Shown: positions 40,778-49,394 of the stretch, in pieces
Position numbering within the stretch: the stretch's first letter is position 1
Layout: each line of letters opens with the position of its first letter
Assembly (NCBI GenBank): GCA_045658525.1
Contig: JAZOVD010000041.1
Coordinates: forward strand, 1-60,746
Length of the DNA: 60,746 nt
Direction: 5' to 3'
Source: SIG673 sp045658525
GTDB lineage: Bacteria > Bacillota > Clostridia > Oscillospirales > CAG-272
Position numbers and translations under genes: made by a program
Notes under the pieces: model-generated
Database searches by the model: none
What the model was told of the DNA's origin: nothing
What the model saw: only the letters and a program-made list of their open reading frames with translations

Positions 40778-41641
40778 ATGGGTCAGAAAGTTAATCCCCA
40801 CGGCCTTCGTGTTGGCGTCATTAAAGACTGGGATTCGAGATGGTTCGAGAAGGACGAAAGCTTCGGTGACACCCTCGTATCCGACTATAAGATAAGAACC
40901 TTCCTTAAAAAGAAGCTTCAGGACGCCGGAGTACCGAAGATCGAGATAGAGCGCGATAGCGCAAGAATCAGAGTATTCATTCACTGCGCCAAGCCCGGTA
41001 TAATCATCGGACAGGGCGGAGCGGCAATAGAAAAGCTCAAAGCCGAGATCGAGAAGATGGTCGGCGGCGAGAAGGCTGTGTTCGTAAACGTAGTCGAGGT
41101 AAAGAGCCCCGACCTCAACGCACAGCTCGTAGCTGAGAACATCGCAGCTAAGCTTGAAGGCAGAATCGCTTTCAGACGTGCGATGAAGATGGCAATATCC
41201 AGAACCATGCACCTCGGAGCAAAGGGAATCAAGATTTCCTGTGCGGGACGTCTCGCGGGAGCTGAAATAGCTCGTACCGAGCACTACCACGAGGGAACCA
41301 TACCGCTTCAGACCCTCAGAGCTGATATAGATTACGGCTTCTGGGAGGCTAACACCACCTACGGTAAGATCGGTGTTAAGGTATGGATATACAAGGGAGA
41401 GGTCCTCTCCGCCGGAAACGGTGCGAAGAGAACCGTAGAAAACGCCGATAAGAAGGATCGCAGAGGCGACCGCAGAGGCGACCGTAGAGACCGCAGAAAC
41501 GGAGACCGCAGAGAAGGCGGTTTCAACAAGGGTAACGGCGGACGTCGCTTCGACCGTAACGACAACAAGCCTCGCTACGGAACCGACGGCAGACGCGCTC
41601 CGGTAGCAACAGCTCCGGTTGCGCCCAAGAAGGAGGGCTGA
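40778..41641 (+). CDS. rpsC: 30S ribosomal protein S3 with long Arg/Gly/Asp-rich tail
   Basis: S3 forms part of the mRNA entry site of the 30S. The first 210 residues are normal: GQKVNPHGLRVGVIKDWDSRW, KH-type GIIIGQGGAAIEKLK, and GRLAGAEIARTE. The C-terminus is extended to 287 residues by a basic tail with repeated DRRGDRR units, a Gly/Asn/Arg stretch, and a final Ala/Pro end. Bacterial S3 proteins are usually about 210-235 residues, so the tail is unusual; it could bind RNA or anionic partners. Confidence 0.95.
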   Translation: MGQKVNPHGLRVGVIKDWDSRWFEKDESFGDTLVSDYKIRTFLKKKLQDAGVPKIEIERDSARIRVFIHCAKPGIIIGQGGAAIEKLKAEIEKMVGGEKAVFVNVVEVKSPDLNAQLVAENIAAKLEGRIAFRRAMKMAISRTMHLGAKGIKISCAGRLAGAEIARTEHYHEGTIPLQTLRADIDYGFWEANTTYGKIGVKVWIYKGEVLSAGNGAKRTVENADKKDRRGDRRGDRRDRRNGDRREGGFNKGNGGRRFDRNDNKPRYGTDGRRAPVATAPVAPKKEG

Positions 41642-41646
41642 GCACC

Positions 41647-42072
41647 ATGTTGATGCCTAAGAGAACAAAATACAGACGTGTTCACCGCGGAAGATTAAAG
41701 GGAAAAGCAATGCGCGGTAACACATTGAGCTACGGAAACTTCGGACTCGTAGCTTGCGATCCCGCATGGATCACGAGCAACCAGATAGAGGCTGCCCGTA
41801 TAGCGATGACCAGATACATTCGCCGTGGCGGACAGGTCTGGATCAAGATATTCCCCGACAAGCCGATCACCGAGAAGCCGGCTGAGACCCGAATGGGTTC
41901 CGGTAAGGGTTCTGTTGACCACTGGGTAGCGGTAGTAAAGCCGGGAAGAGTGCTGTTCGAAATGGACGGCGTAAGCGAAGAGATCGCTCGCGAAGCTATG
42001 CGTCTTGCAATGCACAAGCTTCCGATAAAGTGCAAATTTATAGCAAAAGAACAGACGAAAGAGGAGGAATAA
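41647..42072 (+). CDS. rplP: 50S ribosomal protein L16
   Basis: L16 organises the A-site tRNA pocket of the 50S. The 141-residue protein begins MLMPKRTKYRRVHRGRLKG, the canonical start, and has TRYIRRGGQVWIKIFPDKPITEKPAETRMGSGKG. It follows rpsC by 5 bp; the GGAGG lies within the end of rpsC. Normal length. Confidence 0.97.
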   Translation: MLMPKRTKYRRVHRGRLKGKAMRGNTLSYGNFGLVACDPAWITSNQIEAARIAMTRYIRRGGQVWIKIFPDKPITEKPAETRMGSGKGSVDHWVAVVKPGRVLFEMDGVSEEIAREAMRLAMHKLPIKCKFIAKEQTKEEE

Positions 42073-42075
42073 GCA

Positions 42076-42267
42076 ATGAAGGCATCAGAGATAAGAGCAA
42101 TGTCGGAATCCGATCTTCAGAAGAAGCTTACGGAGCTTAAAGATGAGCTGTTCCACCTCCGTTTCCAGCTTGCTATAAACCAGCTCGACAACCCTCACAA
42201 GATAACCGACGTAAAGCGTGACATCGCTCGCGTACTCACGGTCATCAACGAGGGAAAGAACGCGTAA
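42076..42267 (+). CDS. rpmC: 50S ribosomal protein L29
   Basis: L29 sits near the tunnel exit next to L23. The 63-residue two-helix protein has KASEIRAMSESDLQKKLTEL and LRFQLAINQLDNPHKI. It starts 3 bp after rplP; GAGGAG lies within the rplP end. Confidence 0.95.
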   Translation: MKASEIRAMSESDLQKKLTELKDELFHLRFQLAINQLDNPHKITDVKRDIARVLTVINEGKNA

Positions 42268-42285
42268 GACAGGAGGATAACGAAG

Positions 42286-42543
42286 ATGGAAGAAAGAAAT
42301 CTCAGAAAAACCAGAGTCGGACGCGTTGTCAGCGCAAAGATGGATAAGACCATAGTAGTAGCGATAGAGGACAGCGTAAAGCATCCGAAGTACGGCAAGG
42401 TTATGCACCGTACACTTAAAGTACACGCTCACGACGAGACAAACACCGCGGGTGTGGACGACAAGGTAATGATAATGGAAACAAGACCTCTTTCCAAGAC
42501 AAAGAGATGGCGTCTTGTAGAAATAATCGAGAAGGCAAAATAA
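42286..42543 (+). CDS. rpsQ: 30S ribosomal protein S17
   Basis: S17 is an OB-fold protein that binds 16S rRNA early in assembly. The 85-residue protein has RNLRKTRVGRVVSAKMDKTIVV and HAHDETNTAGVDDKVMI, ending with TRPLSKTKRWRLVEI. AGGAGG precedes the ATG. Confidence 0.96.
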   Translation: MEERNLRKTRVGRVVSAKMDKTIVVAIEDSVKHPKYGKVMHRTLKVHAHDETNTAGVDDKVMIMETRPLSKTKRWRLVEIIEKAK

Positions 42544-42604
42544 TATCACCGCAAGACAGGCGGACGATACGTCAAAATGCGTATAAAAGAGGAGGTAACC
42601 GCAA

Positions 42605-42973
42605 GTGTTACAGCAGCAGTCATATATGAAAGTTGCCGATAATACGGGTGCAAAAGAACTTATGTGCATTCGTGTACTCGGCGGAACAGGCAGACGCTAC
42701 GGAAACATAGGCGACATAGTAGTAGCCTGCGTAAAGAAAGCGGCTCCCGGCGGAACGGTCAAGAAGGGTGATGTTGTTAAGGCAGTCATCGTAAGATCTG
42801 TTCGTGGGATGAGACGCGCAGACGGCTCGTATATAAAGTTCGACGAGAACGCGGCCGTAATAATAAAAGAAGATAAGACCCCCAGAGGAACCCGTATATT
42901 CGGTCCTGTGGCAAGAGAGCTCCGTGAAAAGGATTTCACAAAGATCCTTTCGCTCGCTCCCGAAGTTCTTTAA
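42605..42973 (+). CDS. rplN: 50S ribosomal protein L14
   Basis: L14 forms an intersubunit bridge and binds ribosome silencing factor RsfS. The 122-residue protein starts with a GTG codon (GAGGAGGT upstream): LQQQSYMKVADNTGAKELMCIRVLGG, then KKGDVVKAVIVR. The GTG is supported by the family start M-x-QQ. An ATG seven codons later would truncate the first strand. Confidence 0.96.
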   Translation: MLQQQSYMKVADNTGAKELMCIRVLGGTGRRYGNIGDIVVACVKKAAPGGTVKKGDVVKAVIVRSVRGMRRADGSYIKFDENAAVIIKEDKTPRGTRIFGPVARELREKDFTKILSLAPEVL

Positions 42974-42989
42974 GGAGGTACCGGTTTAA

Positions 42990-43340
42990 ATGAATACACT
43001 TCATGTAAAGAAGGGCGATACCGTCATAGTTCTTTCCGGTGACAAGAAGCGTCACCTTAAAGGAGAGATCGGCGAAGTCCTCGAGGTATCCCCGAAGGAA
43101 AGAAAGGTTATCGTTAAGGGCGTTAACCTTGTAAAGAAGCATGTAAAACCCCGCAAGCAGGGCGACCAGGGCGGCATACTTACCGTCGAGGGCGCAATAT
43201 ATGCGGATAAGGTTGCACTGTACTGCCCCGATTGTAAGAAGGGCGTACGCTACCATACCGAGATGATCGACGACAAGAAGGTCCGTGTTTGCTCCGGCAA
43301 GAAGGAAGACGGAACTCCTTGCGGTCACAAGTTTGACTAA
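42990..43340 (+). CDS. rplX: 50S ribosomal protein L24 with Cys-rich C-terminus
   Basis: L24 is a KOW-domain assembly initiator. The 116-residue protein has VKKGDTVIVLSGDKKRHLKGE and VNLVKKHVKPRKQGDQGG. The C-terminus has CPDCKK...RVCSGKKEDGTPCGH, a four-Cys, probably zinc-binding end that many Clostridia carry; the last Cys pair is separated by nine residues instead of two, which is odd. Confidence 0.95.
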   Translation: MNTLHVKKGDTVIVLSGDKKRHLKGEIGEVLEVSPKERKVIVKGVNLVKKHVKPRKQGDQGGILTVEGAIYADKVALYCPDCKKGVRYHTEMIDDKKVRVCSGKKEDGTPCGHKFD

Positions 43341-43354
43341 GGAGGTATCGAGCA

Positions 43355-43897
43355 ATGGCAAGACTTAAAGATCTTTATAAGAACGAAGTAGCACCCGCTC
43401 TTATGACAAAGTACAACTACAAGAGCGTAATGCAGATACCTAAGCTTGATAAGGTGGTTGTCAACGTCGGAACCGGCGGAGAAGAGAGAGACAACGCTAA
43501 GGTTATGGAAGCCATCGTAGGCGACCTCACCGCTATCACCGGACAGAAGGCAGTAGTAAACAAGGCAAAGAAGTCCGTTGCTAACTTCAAGCTCAGAGCC
43601 GGTATGGCAATCGGAGGAAAAGTAACCCTCCGTGGAGAGATCATGTACGAGTTCATCGACAGACTCTTCAATATAGCCCTTCCCAGAGTACGTGACTTTA
43701 AGGGAATAAACCCCAATGCCTTCGACGGCAGAGGAAACTATTCTCTCGGACTCAAAGAGCAGCTCATATTCCCCGAGATAGAGTATGAGAAGGTTGACCG
43801 CGTACGCGGAATGGACATCGCATTCGTAACGACGGCAAACACGGACGAGGAAGCAAAAGAGCTTCTTACGCTCCTCGGCGCGCCGTTCGCGAAATAA
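43355..43897 (+). CDS. rplE: 50S ribosomal protein L5
   Basis: L5 binds 5S rRNA in the central protuberance. The 180-residue protein has NVGTGGEERDNAKV, the RNA loop KKSVANFKLRAGMAIGGKVTLRG and LPRVRDFKGINPNAFDGRGNYSLG. AGGAGGT precedes the ATG. Normal length. Confidence 0.97.
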   Translation: MARLKDLYKNEVAPALMTKYNYKSVMQIPKLDKVVVNVGTGGEERDNAKVMEAIVGDLTAITGQKAVVNKAKKSVANFKLRAGMAIGGKVTLRGEIMYEFIDRLFNIALPRVRDFKGINPNAFDGRGNYSLGLKEQLIFPEIEYEKVDRVRGMDIAFVTTANTDEEAKELLTLLGAPFAK

Positions 43898-43913
43898 AAG
43901 GAGGTAAATTGCA

Positions 43914-44099
43914 ATGGCTAAGGTATCAATGAAAGTAAAGCAGCAAAGACCTCAGAAGTTTGCGACCAGAGAGTATAACAGATGCAAGATCTGCGGAAGA
44001 CCTCATGCGTATCTCCGCAAGTTCGGTATCTGCCGTATCTGCTTCCGTGAGCTTGCATACAAGGGTGAAATACCCGGTGTACGCAAGGCATCCTGGTAA
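43914..44099 (+). CDS. rpsN: 30S ribosomal protein S14, zinc type (Z)
   Basis: The 61-residue S14 belongs to the short zinc-binding type: CKICGRPHAYLRKFGICRICF has the two CxxC pairs, then RELAYKGEIPGVRKASW. The zinc form is the normal one in Gram-positives. AAAGGAGGT precedes the ATG. Confidence 0.97.
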   Translation: MAKVSMKVKQQRPQKFATREYNRCKICGRPHAYLRKFGICRICFRELAYKGEIPGVRKASW

Positions 44100-44134
44100 T
44101 GCGAAAGCAAGAAGGACAGAAGGAGGATTAAGAA

Positions 44135-44530
44135 ATGCAAATGTCAGATGTAATAGCCGATATGCTGACTCGCATAAGAAATGCGAACAGTGCAAAGCAT
44201 GAATCGGTCGAGATTCCCGCGTCTAACATGAAGAAGGCGATAGCCGACATTCTTGTTAACGAGGGATATATAAAGGGTTATCAGATAATAGACGATAACA
44301 AGCAGGGCATCATAAAAATAACGCTTAAATACGTCGGTAAGCAGAAGGCGATCACCGGACTCAAGAGAGTATCCAAGCCCGGACTCAGAGTGTACGCAAA
44401 CTGCGAGGATATGCCTAAGGTAATGAACGGACTCGGTATAGCTATCGTATCCACGTCCAAGGGTGTAATGACCGATAAAAAAGCGAGAAAAGAAAACGTC
44501 GGTGGCGGAGTTCTCGCCTTCGTATCGTAA
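44135..44530 (+). CDS. rpsH: 30S ribosomal protein S8
   Basis: S8 binds helix 21 of 16S rRNA and in E. coli controls the spc operon. The 131 residues have DVIADMLTRIRNA, KHESVEIPASNMKKAIADIL, and end with STSKGVMTDKKARKENVGGGVLAFVS, complete. Confidence 0.97.
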   Translation: MQMSDVIADMLTRIRNANSAKHESVEIPASNMKKAIADILVNEGYIKGYQIIDDNKQGIIKITLKYVGKQKAITGLKRVSKPGLRVYANCEDMPKVMNGLGIAIVSTSKGVMTDKKARKENVGGGVLAFVS

Positions 44531-44548
44531 AACGGGAGGATTAAGGAA

Positions 44549-45088
44549 ATGTCAAGAATCGGAAGACAGCCGATAAGCATTCCCGCGGGCGTAGACGTAA
44601 AGGTCGAAGCCGGTAATCTCGTTACCGTAAAAGGCCCTAAGGGAACAGCTACACAGCAGCTTCATGGCAACATGATAATAAAGGTTGAGGGTTCTACCGT
44701 AGTAGTAGAGCGCCCCAACGACGAAGCGGAAAACAGGTCGCTTCACGGACTTACCCGTACGCTCCTTAACAACATGATCGTCGGCGTTACCGAGGGCTAC
44801 GCAAAGCAGCTCGAGATCGTCGGAGTCGGTTACAGAGCACAGAAGTCGGGCAAGACCCTCACACTGACCCTCGGACATTCTCACCCCATCACATTCGAGG
44901 ACGGCAACGGAGTAACCTTTGAGTCTCCCCAGCCGAACATCGTAATAGTAAAGGGTGTAGATAAGCAGGTCGTAGGACAGGTCGCAGCGCAGGTCCGCGA
45001 GAAGAGACCTCCGGAGCCGTACCTTGGCAAGGGCGTTAAGTACGCTGATGAGCGTATCCGCCGCAAAGCCGGTAAGGCCGGTAAATAA
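44549..45088 (+). CDS. rplF: 50S ribosomal protein L6
   Basis: L6 lies near the sarcin-ricin loop and factor site. The 179 residues begin SRIGRQPISIPAGVDV and end with PEPYLGKGVKYADERIRRKAGKAGK. GGGAGG lies upstream. Normal length. Confidence 0.97.
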   Translation: MSRIGRQPISIPAGVDVKVEAGNLVTVKGPKGTATQQLHGNMIIKVEGSTVVVERPNDEAENRSLHGLTRTLLNNMIVGVTEGYAKQLEIVGVGYRAQKSGKTLTLTLGHSHPITFEDGNGVTFESPQPNIVIVKGVDKQVVGQVAAQVREKRPPEPYLGKGVKYADERIRRKAGKAGK

Positions 45089-45104
45089 TTAGGAGGGTAG
45101 GCAA

Positions 45105-45464
45105 ATGATAACGAAACAGGATACAAATAAGGCAAGACTTCAGAGACATAAGAGAGTCAGAGCTAAAATATCCGGAACACCGGAGCGTCCGCGTCTTTGT
45201 GTTTACCGTTCCAACGCAAACATCTCCGCGCAGATTATCGATGACGTAAACGGCGTAACGCTCGTAAGCGCGACCACCGTTGAGAAGGAATTCGAAAGCT
45301 ACGGCGGAAACAAAGAAGCCGCGCGCGAGATCGGCAAGAAGATAGCCGAGAGAGCTCTTGCAAAGGGCATCGAGACGGTAGTATTCGACAGAGGCGGATA
45401 TGTGTACCACGGACGTGTACAGGAACTCGCCGAAGGAGCCCGTGAGGGCGGACTTAAGTTCTAA
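45105..45464 (+). CDS. rplR: 50S ribosomal protein L18
   Basis: L18 binds 5S rRNA together with L5. The 119-residue protein has RLQRHKRVRAKISGTPERPRLCVYRSNANISAQIIDD, then VFDRGGYVYHGRVQELAEGAREGGL, a complete family pattern. Confidence 0.97.
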   Translation: MITKQDTNKARLQRHKRVRAKISGTPERPRLCVYRSNANISAQIIDDVNGVTLVSATTVEKEFESYGGNKEAAREIGKKIAERALAKGIETVVFDRGGYVYHGRVQELAEGAREGGLKF

Positions 45465-45479
45465 GGAGGAGCAAAGATA

Positions 45480-45980
45480 ATGGCAAACAAGATAATAGAT
45501 GCGTCGGCCTTGGACTTAAAGGAAGTAAACGTAGCGATAAACCGTGTTTCTAAGACCGTTAAGGGCGGACGTATAATGCGTTTCACAGCTCTTATGGTAG
45601 TCGGAGACGAAAACGGACACGTAGGCTACGGACTCGGCAAAGCAGCTGAGGTACCGGAAGCAATGCGTAAGGCTATCGAGGACGCAAAGAAGAACATGAT
45701 AGAAGTATCTCTCGTAGGAAACACCATTCCTCACGAGATAACGGGAATATTCGGAGCAGGTAAGGTTCTCCTCAAGCCGGCACCGGAAGGAACCGGAATC
45801 ATCGCTGGCGGCGCAGTTCGTGCGGTACTTGAACTTGCGGGCATAAAGAACATCAGAACTAAGTGCCTTCGTTCCAACAACGTAACGAACGTAGTTAAGG
45901 CGACATTTGAAGGACTTAAAGCTCTGCGTACGGCGGAAGAGGTCGCGCAGCTTCGCGGACTTACCGTCGAAGAGCTGTAA
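45480..45980 (+). CDS. rpsE: 30S ribosomal protein S5
   Basis: S5 acts in decoding fidelity and mRNA unwinding at the 30S entry. The 166 residues include VNRVSKTVKGGRIMRFTALMVVGD-type sequence (here INRVSKTVKGGR), HVGYGLGKAAEVPEAMRKA and GTGIIAGGAVRAVLELAGI. AGGAGG precedes the ATG. Confidence 0.97.
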   Translation: MANKIIDASALDLKEVNVAINRVSKTVKGGRIMRFTALMVVGDENGHVGYGLGKAAEVPEAMRKAIEDAKKNMIEVSLVGNTIPHEITGIFGAGKVLLKPAPEGTGIIAGGAVRAVLELAGIKNIRTKCLRSNNVTNVVKATFEGLKALRTAEEVAQLRGLTVEEL

Positions 45981-45993
45981 GGAGGTACTGCAA

Positions 45994-46161
45994 ATGAAAA
46001 TCACACTTGTAAGAAGTCTGATAGGCGTAAACCCCAAGCAGAAGGCAACCGCTCTTTCTCTCGGACTTAAACGTCCCGGAAATTCCGTAACGGTAGAAGA
46101 AAACGCTGCCGTAGCGGGTAAGGTTGCGGCTATTTCCCACCTTGTAAAGGTCGAGAAATAA
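45994..46161 (+). CDS. rpmD: 50S ribosomal protein L30
   Basis: The 55-residue protein has KITLVRSLIGVNPKQKATA, LGLKRPGNSV and a C-terminal helix. ATG 45994 is clear from GGAGGT 7 nt upstream; an open frame extends upstream into rpsE but has no start signal. The length is normal for bacterial L30. Confidence 0.95.
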   Translation: MKITLVRSLIGVNPKQKATALSLGLKRPGNSVTVEENAAVAGKVAAISHLVKVEK

Positions 46162-46203
46162 GCAATTATCCAAGACAATTATCAGATAAAAGGAGGAAAA
46201 CAA

Positions 46204-46644
46204 ATGAAGCTCCACGAACTTTCACCCGCGGAAGGCTCTGTACAGAACGCCTGGCGCAAGGGTAGAGGCCCGGGATCCGGAAACGGAAAGACCGCGGGTA
46301 AGGGACATAAGGGTCAGAATGCCCGTTCCGGCGGAGGCGTACGTCCTGGATTTGAGGGCGGACAGAACCCGCTTTACAGAAGACTCCCCAAAAGAGGATT
46401 CAAAAACAGATTTGCTGTTCGTTACGCTACTGTCAATGTTAAGGCACTTGAAAAGTATGCTGACGGAGATGTGATCGATATAAATACTCTGCTTAATGAC
46501 CGTGTAATAAGAAAAGCCTACGACGGTCTCAAGGTTCTCGGTGACGGCGAGATCAGCAAGAAGATTACCGTAAAGGCCTCTATCTTCTCTGCTTCTGCAA
46601 AGGAAAAGATTGAAGCTGCCGGCGGGAAAGCAGAGGTGATATAA
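46204..46644 (+). CDS. rplO: 50S ribosomal protein L15
   Basis: L15 is an assembly protein of the 50S. The 146 residues have KLHELSPAEGSVQNAWRKGRGPGSGNGKTAGKGHKGQ and PLYRRLPKRGFKN. The stop TAA is directly followed by the GTG of secY with no gap; the secY ribosome binding site GAGGTG lies in the rplO end. Confidence 0.96.
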   Translation: MKLHELSPAEGSVQNAWRKGRGPGSGNGKTAGKGHKGQNARSGGGVRPGFEGGQNPLYRRLPKRGFKNRFAVRYATVNVKALEKYADGDVIDINTLLNDRVIRKAYDGLKVLGDGEISKKITVKASIFSASAKEKIEAAGGKAEVI

Positions 46645-47934
46645 GTGTTTAAATCACTTAGAAACGCATGGGCTATTCCCGAGATGCGTAAAAAGTTCCT
46701 CTTTACGCTCTTCATAATACTGCTTTACCGCATCGGTGCGGCAGTGCACGTTCCGTTTACGGATTATGAGGCAATGGAGGCAAGCTTTAACGTAGCCGAC
46801 GGAAACCTGTTCGCGTACCTGAATATACTTTCAGGTGACGCTTTCTCAAAAGCAACGTTGTTCGCACTTTCGATCTCGCCTTACATTACGGCGTCGATCG
46901 TTATGCAGCTCCTGACCATAGCAATCCCCGCTCTTGAAAGAATTTCCAAGAGAGGCGAGGAGGGTCAGAAGATAATAACCCAGTGGACCAGAGTAGTTAC
47001 CGTTATTCTCGGACTTCTTACCGCGTTCGGTTACTACATGTACATGAGAAACTACGGCTACCTCACCGATTTCGGTAACACCGTTCTCGGAGGCTTCGTA
47101 ATAGTTCTCTGTTACTCCGCAGGTGCGGCGCTCATAATGTGGCTCGCGGAAAAGGTAAACGACCACGGTATCGGAAACGGTATCTCGATCATACTCTTTG
47201 CCAACATAGTCGCAACGGGCGCGTCCAGCGTAATAAGCCTGGTCAACTACGCTCTTTCCGATGCGTGGAACCTCGTAATAATCGAGGTGATCGGATTTGC
47301 CGCTCTTGCTATGATAACCTTCGTAGTTTACATCACGAACAGCGAACGCCGTTTGCCTGTTCAGTACGCGAAGAAGGTAGTCGGACGTAAGATGTACGGC
47401 GGACAGAGCACCACTCTTCCCATAAAGCTCAATATGAGCGGCGTTATGCCGATAATCTTCGCGAACTCCATAGTAGCTCTTCCGAGTACCATCGAAATGA
47501 TAGTAACTCCTAAGAAGGGTGGCTTCTGGGAGAAGTTCTTTGACTTCTTCGCGTATGATTCAGTGGTATATGCGATACTGTTCTTCATACTCATCATACT
47601 TTTCGCGTACTTCTACATTCTTATCTCATTCAATCCTATCGAGGTAGCGAACAACTTGAAGAAGAACGGTGGCTTTATTCCGGGTATCCGTCCCGGTAAG
47701 CCTACCTCCGATTATATAACGAAGGTCCTTAACAGGATCACGCTTATCGGAGCACTCTTCCTCGGTATCATAGCGGTAGTACCGCTTATAGTAAACATCA
47801 TTCTCAACAACCAACTCGGTTCGATAGCGTTCGGCGGATCTTCGCTCCTTATAGTAGTCGGAGTTATCCTTGAAACGGCGCGTGAGATCGAGGCTCAGAT
47901 GACGATGCGTCATTACAAGGGCTTCCTTGAGTGA
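46645..47934 (+). CDS. secY: Protein translocase channel SecY
   Basis: SecY forms the membrane pore for secreted and membrane proteins. The 429-residue protein has ten predicted helices, the start FRNAW-type (here SLRNAWAIPEMRKKFLFTL), LSGDAFSKATLFALSISPYITASIVMQLL, ITQWTR, and the C-terminal conserved GGFIPGIRPGKPT. Start codon is GTG, directly after rplO. Confidence 0.97.
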   Translation: MFKSLRNAWAIPEMRKKFLFTLFIILLYRIGAAVHVPFTDYEAMEASFNVADGNLFAYLNILSGDAFSKATLFALSISPYITASIVMQLLTIAIPALERISKRGEEGQKIITQWTRVVTVILGLLTAFGYYMYMRNYGYLTDFGNTVLGGFVIVLCYSAGAALIMWLAEKVNDHGIGNGISIILFANIVATGASSVISLVNYALSDAWNLVIIEVIGFAALAMITFVVYITNSERRLPVQYAKKVVGRKMYGGQSTTLPIKLNMSGVMPIIFANSIVALPSTIEMIVTPKKGGFWEKFFDFFAYDSVVYAILFFILIILFAYFYILISFNPIEVANNLKKNGGFIPGIRPGKPTSDYITKVLNRITLIGALFLGIIAVVPLIVNIILNNQLGSIAFGGSSLLIVVGVILETAREIEAQMTMRHYKGFLE

Positions 47935-47972
47935 TAGCAAAAGCTTCAGAAAATAAAAATGAGGTTTCCTAT

Positions 47973-48611
47973 ATGAAAATAATCTTTTTAGGCGCTCCCG
48001 GCGCGGGAAAAGGAACACAGGCAGCGGCAGTAAGTCGCGAGCTCGGAATACCAACGATATCAACAGGAAACATGATACGGGAAGCAATAGCAAAAGGCAC
48101 TCCCGTCGGACTTGCGGCGAAGGATATAATCGCGAGCGGTAAGCTGCTCAGCGACGATATCGTAGTCGGCATAGTCAAGGAAAAACTTAAAAGCGTAAGC
48201 GGCGGATATATACTCGACGGTTTCCCGAGGACCGTGGCTCAGGCGGAAGCGCGTGAAGCTATGGGAGAGGACATCGACGCGGTACTCAACATTTATGTTC
48301 CGGACGACGTGATAGTGGAACGCTCCTCGGGCAGAAGATACTGTCCTAAGTGCGGCGCAACATACCACGTAACGTACAATCCGCCCGCGAGCGACGGAGA
48401 AAAAGCGGTCTGTACCGAGTGCAAAGCTCCGGTAGCGATTCGTGACGACGATAAGGCCGAGGTCGTAAGACAGCGCCTTGAAGTTTACCACGAGCAGACC
48501 CAGCCTCTTGAAGCGTTCTACGCAAAGAGAGGAAAGCTCAGGACTGTCATTGGTCAGGAGGAGGTCGCGGATACAACGCGACTGACCCTCGAAGCATTAA
48601 AAGGCAACTGA
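47973..48611 (+). CDS. adk: Adenylate kinase
   Basis: Adk interconverts 2 ADP with ATP and AMP. The 212 residues have the P-loop GAPGAGKGTQA, STGNMIREA, LDGFPRT and the lid with CPKC...CTEC, the zinc-binding form typical of Gram-positives. ATG 47973 is chosen (GAGGT 8 nt upstream). It lies 38 bp after secY, which is the usual order. Confidence 0.97.
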   Translation: MKIIFLGAPGAGKGTQAAAVSRELGIPTISTGNMIREAIAKGTPVGLAAKDIIASGKLLSDDIVVGIVKEKLKSVSGGYILDGFPRTVAQAEAREAMGEDIDAVLNIYVPDDVIVERSSGRRYCPKCGATYHVTYNPPASDGEKAVCTECKAPVAIRDDDKAEVVRQRLEVYHEQTQPLEAFYAKRGKLRTVIGQEEVADTTRLTLEALKGN

Positions 48612-48612
48612 T

Positions 48613-49368
48613 ATGATAAAACTGAAAAACAGCGAACAGCTCGCAGCGATGAAAGAAGCCGGACGGATAACCGGAGAGGCACTTTATCTCGCGGGCGAAG
48701 CGGTAAAAGAGGGCGTAAGCACATACGAGCTTGACAGCATAGTGCGTGCGCATATCGAAAAGCAGGGAGCGAAGCCGTCCTTTCTCGGATACGGCGGATT
48801 CCCGGGAAGTGCTTGCATAAGCATAAACGACGAGGTCATCCACGGAATACCCTCTAAAAAGAGGATACTCCGTGAGGGTGACATAGTTAAAGTGGACGTC
48901 GGCGCTTTCTATCGCGGCTTTCACGGAGACGCGGCGAGGACCTTCGCGGTCGGTAACGTTACCGAGGAGGCGAAAAAGCTGATCGAAGTGACAAAGCAGT
49001 GCTTTTACAAAGGCGCGGAACAGGCTGTCATAGGAAACCGCATAGGCGATATAGGCTCAGCGGTTGAGGTACACGCCGCAAAGAATGGCTTCTCGGTAGT
49101 GAGAAGCTACGTTGGACACGGTGTGGGACACGAGCTTCACGAGGATCCCGAGGTACCCAATTACGGGAACGCGGGAAGAGGCGCGAGGCTGTGCGCCGGA
49201 ATGACCTTGGCAATAGAGCCGATGGTCAATGCCGGTACGTATTCGGTAAAGGTCCTTGGTGACGGATGGACGGTAAAGACGGCGGACGGAATGTTGTCCG
49301 CGCATTACGAAAACACCGTTGCAATAACAGAGGATGGACCGATACTTCTTACCGAAATAAACGGTTAA
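48613..49368 (+). CDS. map: Methionine aminopeptidase, type I
   Basis: Map removes the start methionine from nascent proteins. The 251-residue enzyme has the metal ligands in VKVDVGAFYRGFHGDAARTF (two Asp), GHGVGHELHE (His), IEPM (Glu) and ENTVAITEDG (Glu). It starts 1 bp after adk and needs the adk end for its ribosome binding site. Confidence 0.97.
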   Translation: MIKLKNSEQLAAMKEAGRITGEALYLAGEAVKEGVSTYELDSIVRAHIEKQGAKPSFLGYGGFPGSACISINDEVIHGIPSKKRILREGDIVKVDVGAFYRGFHGDAARTFAVGNVTEEAKKLIEVTKQCFYKGAEQAVIGNRIGDIGSAVEVHAAKNGFSVVRSYVGHGVGHELHEDPEVPNYGNAGRGARLCAGMTLAIEPMVNAGTYSVKVLGDGWTVKTADGMLSAHYENTVAITEDGPILLTEING

Positions 49369-49394
49369 AGTCATAAAGGTTTGGAGGGATAATT

